From Paenibacillus polysaccharolyticus (GTDB taxonomy: Bacteria > Bacillota > Bacilli > Paenibacillales > Paenibacillaceae), in assembly GCF_900102085.1 (NCBI RefSeq), contig NZ_FMVM01000015.1:62001-126000 (forward strand): a DNA stretch of 64,000 bases, read 5' to 3'. Numbering within the stretch: position 1 is the first letter of the stretch; every line of letters begins with the position of its first letter. A program made the translations under genes and the position numbers. The notes under the pieces are model-generated. The model did not search any database. It saw nothing but the letters and a program-made list of their open reading frames with translations, and was not told where the DNA came from. This document shows positions 61,225-64,000 of the stretch, in pieces.

Positions 61225-62964
61225 TTATAGTTGCTTGATAATACCTTCCAGCTCATCGACCAAGCCTTTTGCCCGTTCAAAATCGGTATTTTTCAAAGCC
61301 AATTCGATTTGCATTTCAACAGCCTTTTTATTTTGTTCATTTTGCAAATAGTCTTTATCGAAATGACTGGCGTATATCATTTGTCTGAACTTGCGCATGC
61401 TCATTTTTCTGATCGTCTTATTCTCAATAATGAGTACATAATCCATACCGTTGACGACCGAATAGAAATCATGCGAAACCATGAGGATCGCGCCTTGATA
61501 TTCTTCGATGGCTTTCTCCAGTGCAATCTGCGAATAGATATCTAGATGGCTTGTCGGTTCGTCAAGAAGCAACAGGTCAGCTTGAACCCCGGCAGCTTTA
61601 GCCAGTTGAAGCATGTTTTTTTCGCCGCCGGACAGTGATTCGATCTTTTGATCCAGGATTTCGCCTTCAAAGCCGTAGTTCACAAGATAGGCTCTGATCT
61701 CATCATACGTTTCAAACCCGGCATCGATGAATTCATGTAGGATTGTATTCGAATCTTTGAGCGTTTCGCCTTGAAGCTGTGATAAATAAGCCAATTTGAG
61801 ATCCTCATTGATTTCGATGGATGGCTGATTGTTTTTGAAAATATCCCGAAGCAACGTTGTTTTTCCAGTACCATTGGGGCCGATGATGGCCACTTTATCT
61901 GTCGATTTGATCTCGAAGTTCACATCTTGCAGAACTAGCTCATCAAAGGAAACACTATAGTTATCGACCTTGATCGCGATGCTGTCTTCCACTTGATGAT
62001 CCAGGCCAAACCGAATATTCGGCTGCTTGATGTCGACAAACGGTGCTTTGATTCTGCGCGCTTCCAAACGTTCTTGAAATTTCACTCTCGCTTTTAACGC
62101 TCTTCCTCTGGAAGCTTCCGAATTAATCGTTGCGATGGCTCTGAGATTTTCGATGACACCATCGTATCTTTCGATCTCTTCCGCTTCAGCAACTGCGATT
62201 TCCTGCAGTTCAATCTTCGTCTGAAGCAAGGAGAAATTGTACTCGATATATCGTCCGTCAAACTCCTGAAGCTCCATGTTCTCAAGGTGAATGATTTTGT
62301 TGAAGCAATGATTCAACAGATAGCGGTTATGCGTAACGACGAGTAACATGCCTTTATGGGAATTAATCAATTTTTTTAACGCATTGAGATTTTCAAAGTC
62401 TAGAAATACATCCGGCTCATCCATGATCATCAGATCCGGACTGTGGAGCATTTCCTTCATGACTTGAATAAGCTTGAATTCCCCGCCGCTTAAGGACGAT
62501 ATGCTTGCATCCTTCAGCTTCATGAGGTTGGCCAGGTTTAGCTGTTTATGAATGGTGTTTTCATATTCATCTCCGCCCATGGCCTCCAGTGCGTCCAAAG
62601 CCAATTGCACTTTTTCCATCAGTGAATCCATATCCGATGTGTTGGCCATTTCCGCATAAATCGCTGTGATCTCATCCTGAAGCTTGATAAATTCTTCTGC
62701 GATATATTCAAAAACCGTCATTTCTGTCGTTGGGTCTACCTGTGAGAACTGACTCATATACCCGATTGTGCAATCCGGATCGATCTCCAGCTTCCCCTCG
62801 AACAAATGTCTTTCCGGGTCCATCAAGATTTCAATCAACGTACTCTTGCCACTACCGCTTGTGCCAATAAAAGCGCAGTGTTGGCCCTCTTCGAGGGTAA
62901 ATGAAATGTCTTTGTAGAGTTCTTTTTGTGGAAACGAGAAGGATAGATTTTGGGCTTTAATCAT
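61225..62964 (-). CDS. ABC-F family ATPase
   Basis: A 579-residue soluble protein with two ABC domains and no membrane part. Walker A motifs are GTSGSGKST (~35) and GPNGTGKTT (~360); signatures are SLSGGEFK and SLSGGEKN; the Walker B boxes are MIMDEPDVFLD and LLLDEPTSHLD. The charged linker between domains (~245-305) is of ABC-F type. These proteins bind the ribosomal E site; some protect against antibiotics and others tune translation. The first DEPTNHLD box is altered to DEPDVFLD, the second is normal. AAAGGTAACACC precedes ATG 62964. The 3' domain ends in a short acidic coiled coil. Confidence 0.9.
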   Translation of the reverse strand: MIKAQNLSFSFPQKELYKDISFTLEEGQHCAFIGTSGSGKSTLIEILMDPERHLFEGKLEIDPDCTIGYMSQFSQVDPTTEMTVFEYIAEEFIKLQDEITAIYAEMANTSDMDSLMEKVQLALDALEAMGGDEYENTIHKQLNLANLMKLKDASISSLSGGEFKLIQVMKEMLHSPDLMIMDEPDVFLDFENLNALKKLINSHKGMLLVVTHNRYLLNHCFNKIIHLENMELQEFDGRYIEYNFSLLQTKIELQEIAVAEAEEIERYDGVIENLRAIATINSEASRGRALKARVKFQERLEARRIKAPFVDIKQPNIRFGLDHQVEDSIAIKVDNYSVSFDELVLQDVNFEIKSTDKVAIIGPNGTGKTTLLRDIFKNNQPSIEINEDLKLAYLSQLQGETLKDSNTILHEFIDAGFETYDEIRAYLVNYGFEGEILDQKIESLSGGEKNMLQLAKAAGVQADLLLLDEPTSHLDIYSQIALEKAIEEYQGAILMVSHDFYSVVNGMDYVLIIENKTIRKMSMRKFRQMIYASHFDKDYLQNEQNKKAVEMQIELALKNTDFERAKGLVDELEGIIKQL

Positions 62965-63297
62965 GGTGTTACCTTTCTTGGTATCTAAAATAGTGTAATT
63001 ATGATGTGGGATTGTTGCAGAACGTAAGTTTGAATAAGCCTGAAGTTGTCGATTCTCAGCGTAACACCGATTGAGGTCAAGTACAATTGATTTGTATTTC
63101 TAGGTACGAACCAAAGTTTGGCTGTGTCAGATCACTGCTTAAAATGAACCAGTAAACCAGTTCCCAAAACATTGAATTGTTATTAGTGGGGTCAGTTAAC
63201 GATGACTTTGTGTTTACTTGTGGTACATTCCTCCGCACTGTCTATAACAACACGTTTAGGGCCATTCTTTGTCGAATGGCCCTTCATTTATAAGTGA
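62965..63297. other. Leader and promoter region of the ABC-F gene
   Basis: GGTGTTAC at 62965-62972 and GTAACACC at 63061-63068 are complementary; the first overlaps the ABC-F RBS. A GGGCC-type hairpin lies at 63259. No leader peptide with a proper RBS was found. Confidence 0.45.
63259..63282 (-). terminator. Hairpin after the aldo/keto reductase gene (GGGCC family)
   Basis: GGGCCATTC-TTTGTC-GAATGGCCC, ~15 bp past the minus-strand stop codon; A/T-rich but without a long T run. Confidence 0.55.
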
Positions 63298-64000
63298 TTA
63301 TGGACGACTGAATAGTTTCATTAATTTGATGTAAATCGGATGGACCATAAGACCTGTCGGGCTTACGGAGTATCTTTTTCCCGTATCCAATCGGCGAATA
63401 TGTTCCATTTCCTCAGCATTAAACTCAAAATCAAATAATTCACTGTTCTCTTTTATCCGCTCAGGATTTGATGATTTCGGGATTGCAATAATTCCCCGCT
63501 CCAGATGCCAGCGCAAAATGACTTGTGCCACCGATTTTCGGTGTTTATTAGCGATTGCGAGCAGTTTCGGGTGCTCCAGCAGTTCTTTGCTCCCCTGACC
63601 TAACGGGCCCCAGGCCTCGTGCAGAATCTGATTTTTCACCATATACTCATGCAACTCTCGTTGTTGGAATTCCGGGTGTGTCTCGATCTGATTCACCATG
63701 GGCAAAATCCGGGCATGTTTCTTAAGATGCTCCAAATGCTTGATCTCAAAATTAGCTACGCCTATGACTTTGATCCGGCCTTCGTCGTATAACTCTTCCA
63801 TCGCTCTCCAGGCATCCTCATAATGGGCACCGGCAAAATGAATTAAATACATATCGAGATACGTTACGTTTAGTCTTTGGCAAGTTCGCTCAAATGTCTT
63901 TTTCGTCGCATGATATCCGAGATCCGTTGTCCAAGCTTTCGAGGTAATAAAGAAATCTTCCCGAGAAATGTCACTTTTTTGAATGACTCGGCCTAGCGCT
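63298..64000 (-). CDS. Aldo/keto reductase, 5' end outside the window
   Basis: The frame has an ATG at 63852 but continues open to the window edge as ...ALGRVIQKSDISREDFF, then ITSKAW and YLDMYLIHF, all conserved AKR sequence (K and H of the catalytic tetrad). The true start is therefore beyond 64000. The C-terminal part has GVANFEIKHLEHL, NQIETHPEFQQ and IPKSSNPERIKEN, typical of the YtbE/YvgN-like subgroup. It reduces small aldehydes with NADPH; the substrate is unknown. Confidence 0.9.
   Translation of the reverse strand, partial: ALGRVIQKSDISREDFFITSKAWTTDLGYHATKKTFERTCQRLNVTYLDMYLIHFAGAHYEDAWRAMEELYDEGRIKVIGVANFEIKHLEHLKKHARILPMVNQIETHPEFQQRELHEYMVKNQILHEAWGPLGQGSKELLEHPKLLAIANKHRKSVAQVILRWHLERGIIAIPKSSNPERIKENSELFDFEFNAEEMEHIRRLDTGKRYSVSPTGLMVHPIYIKLMKLFSRP

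Overview
The window looks like chromosomal DNA of a Paenibacillus-type member of the Bacillota. The signs are strong AGGAGG ribosome binding sites with frequent GTG and TTG starts, two S-layer-homology (SLH) surface proteins, a sortase with its giant wall-anchored substrate, a spore-linked YheC/YheD ATP-grasp protein, ribosomal L25/Ctc, a KinB-like sensor kinase, and an araB-araD-araA cluster run by a GntR/LacI-type AraR. No rRNA, tRNA, CRISPR array, integrase or complete insertion sequence was seen.

Layout. 1-4.2 kb: an AT-rich defence island. A caspase-like protease gene and a TIR gene (type IV Thoeris-like composition) converge on a two-gene operon encoding an NTPase-TIR fusion and a CAP12/Pycsar-type TIR-like protein. 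4.3-8.5 kb: a membrane diguanylate cyclase, an HxlR regulator divergent from a nitroreductase, and an AAC(3)-family acetyltransferase. 8.7-14.5 kb: arabinose catabolism, with AraR operators inside the two divergent promoters and a tandem ~185 bp non-coding repeat between araD and araA. 14.7-21.8 kb: an MmyB-type regulator with an aldo/keto reductase, a sensor kinase, Ctc, a secreted protein and an unknown protein. 21.8-27.1 kb: a three-gene exopolysaccharide operon whose synthase carries a PilZ domain; with the cyclase at 4.4 kb it suggests c-di-GMP control. 27.4-34.1 kb: an MFS carrier, YheC/D, a GNAT enzyme, a small unknown protein, an SLH 5'-nucleotidase and a bulb-type lectin.

34.2-58.2 kb is dominated by surface proteins. 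A 2,099-residue SLH-anchored protein and a 2,020-residue sortase substrate share a homologous C-terminal stalk but end in different anchors. Between them lies an accessory region (43.3-51.1 kb) of low apparent GC: a CD3324-type protein, a kinase-like remnant, an AraC regulator, a two-domain TerD protein, a hydrolase/TPR pair and a YwqG-like protein. It also holds decayed duplicates of the lectin gene, the TerD gene and the CD3324 gene tail, so it has been rearranged repeatedly.

58.4-64 kb: a MetE-like methyltransferase with an aldehyde dehydrogenase, an ABC-F ATPase, and an aldo/keto reductase cut by the window edge.

The best candidate for an undescribed system is the NTPase-TIR plus CAP12-type TIR operon (1590-4206), lying tail to tail with the caspase/TIR pair.
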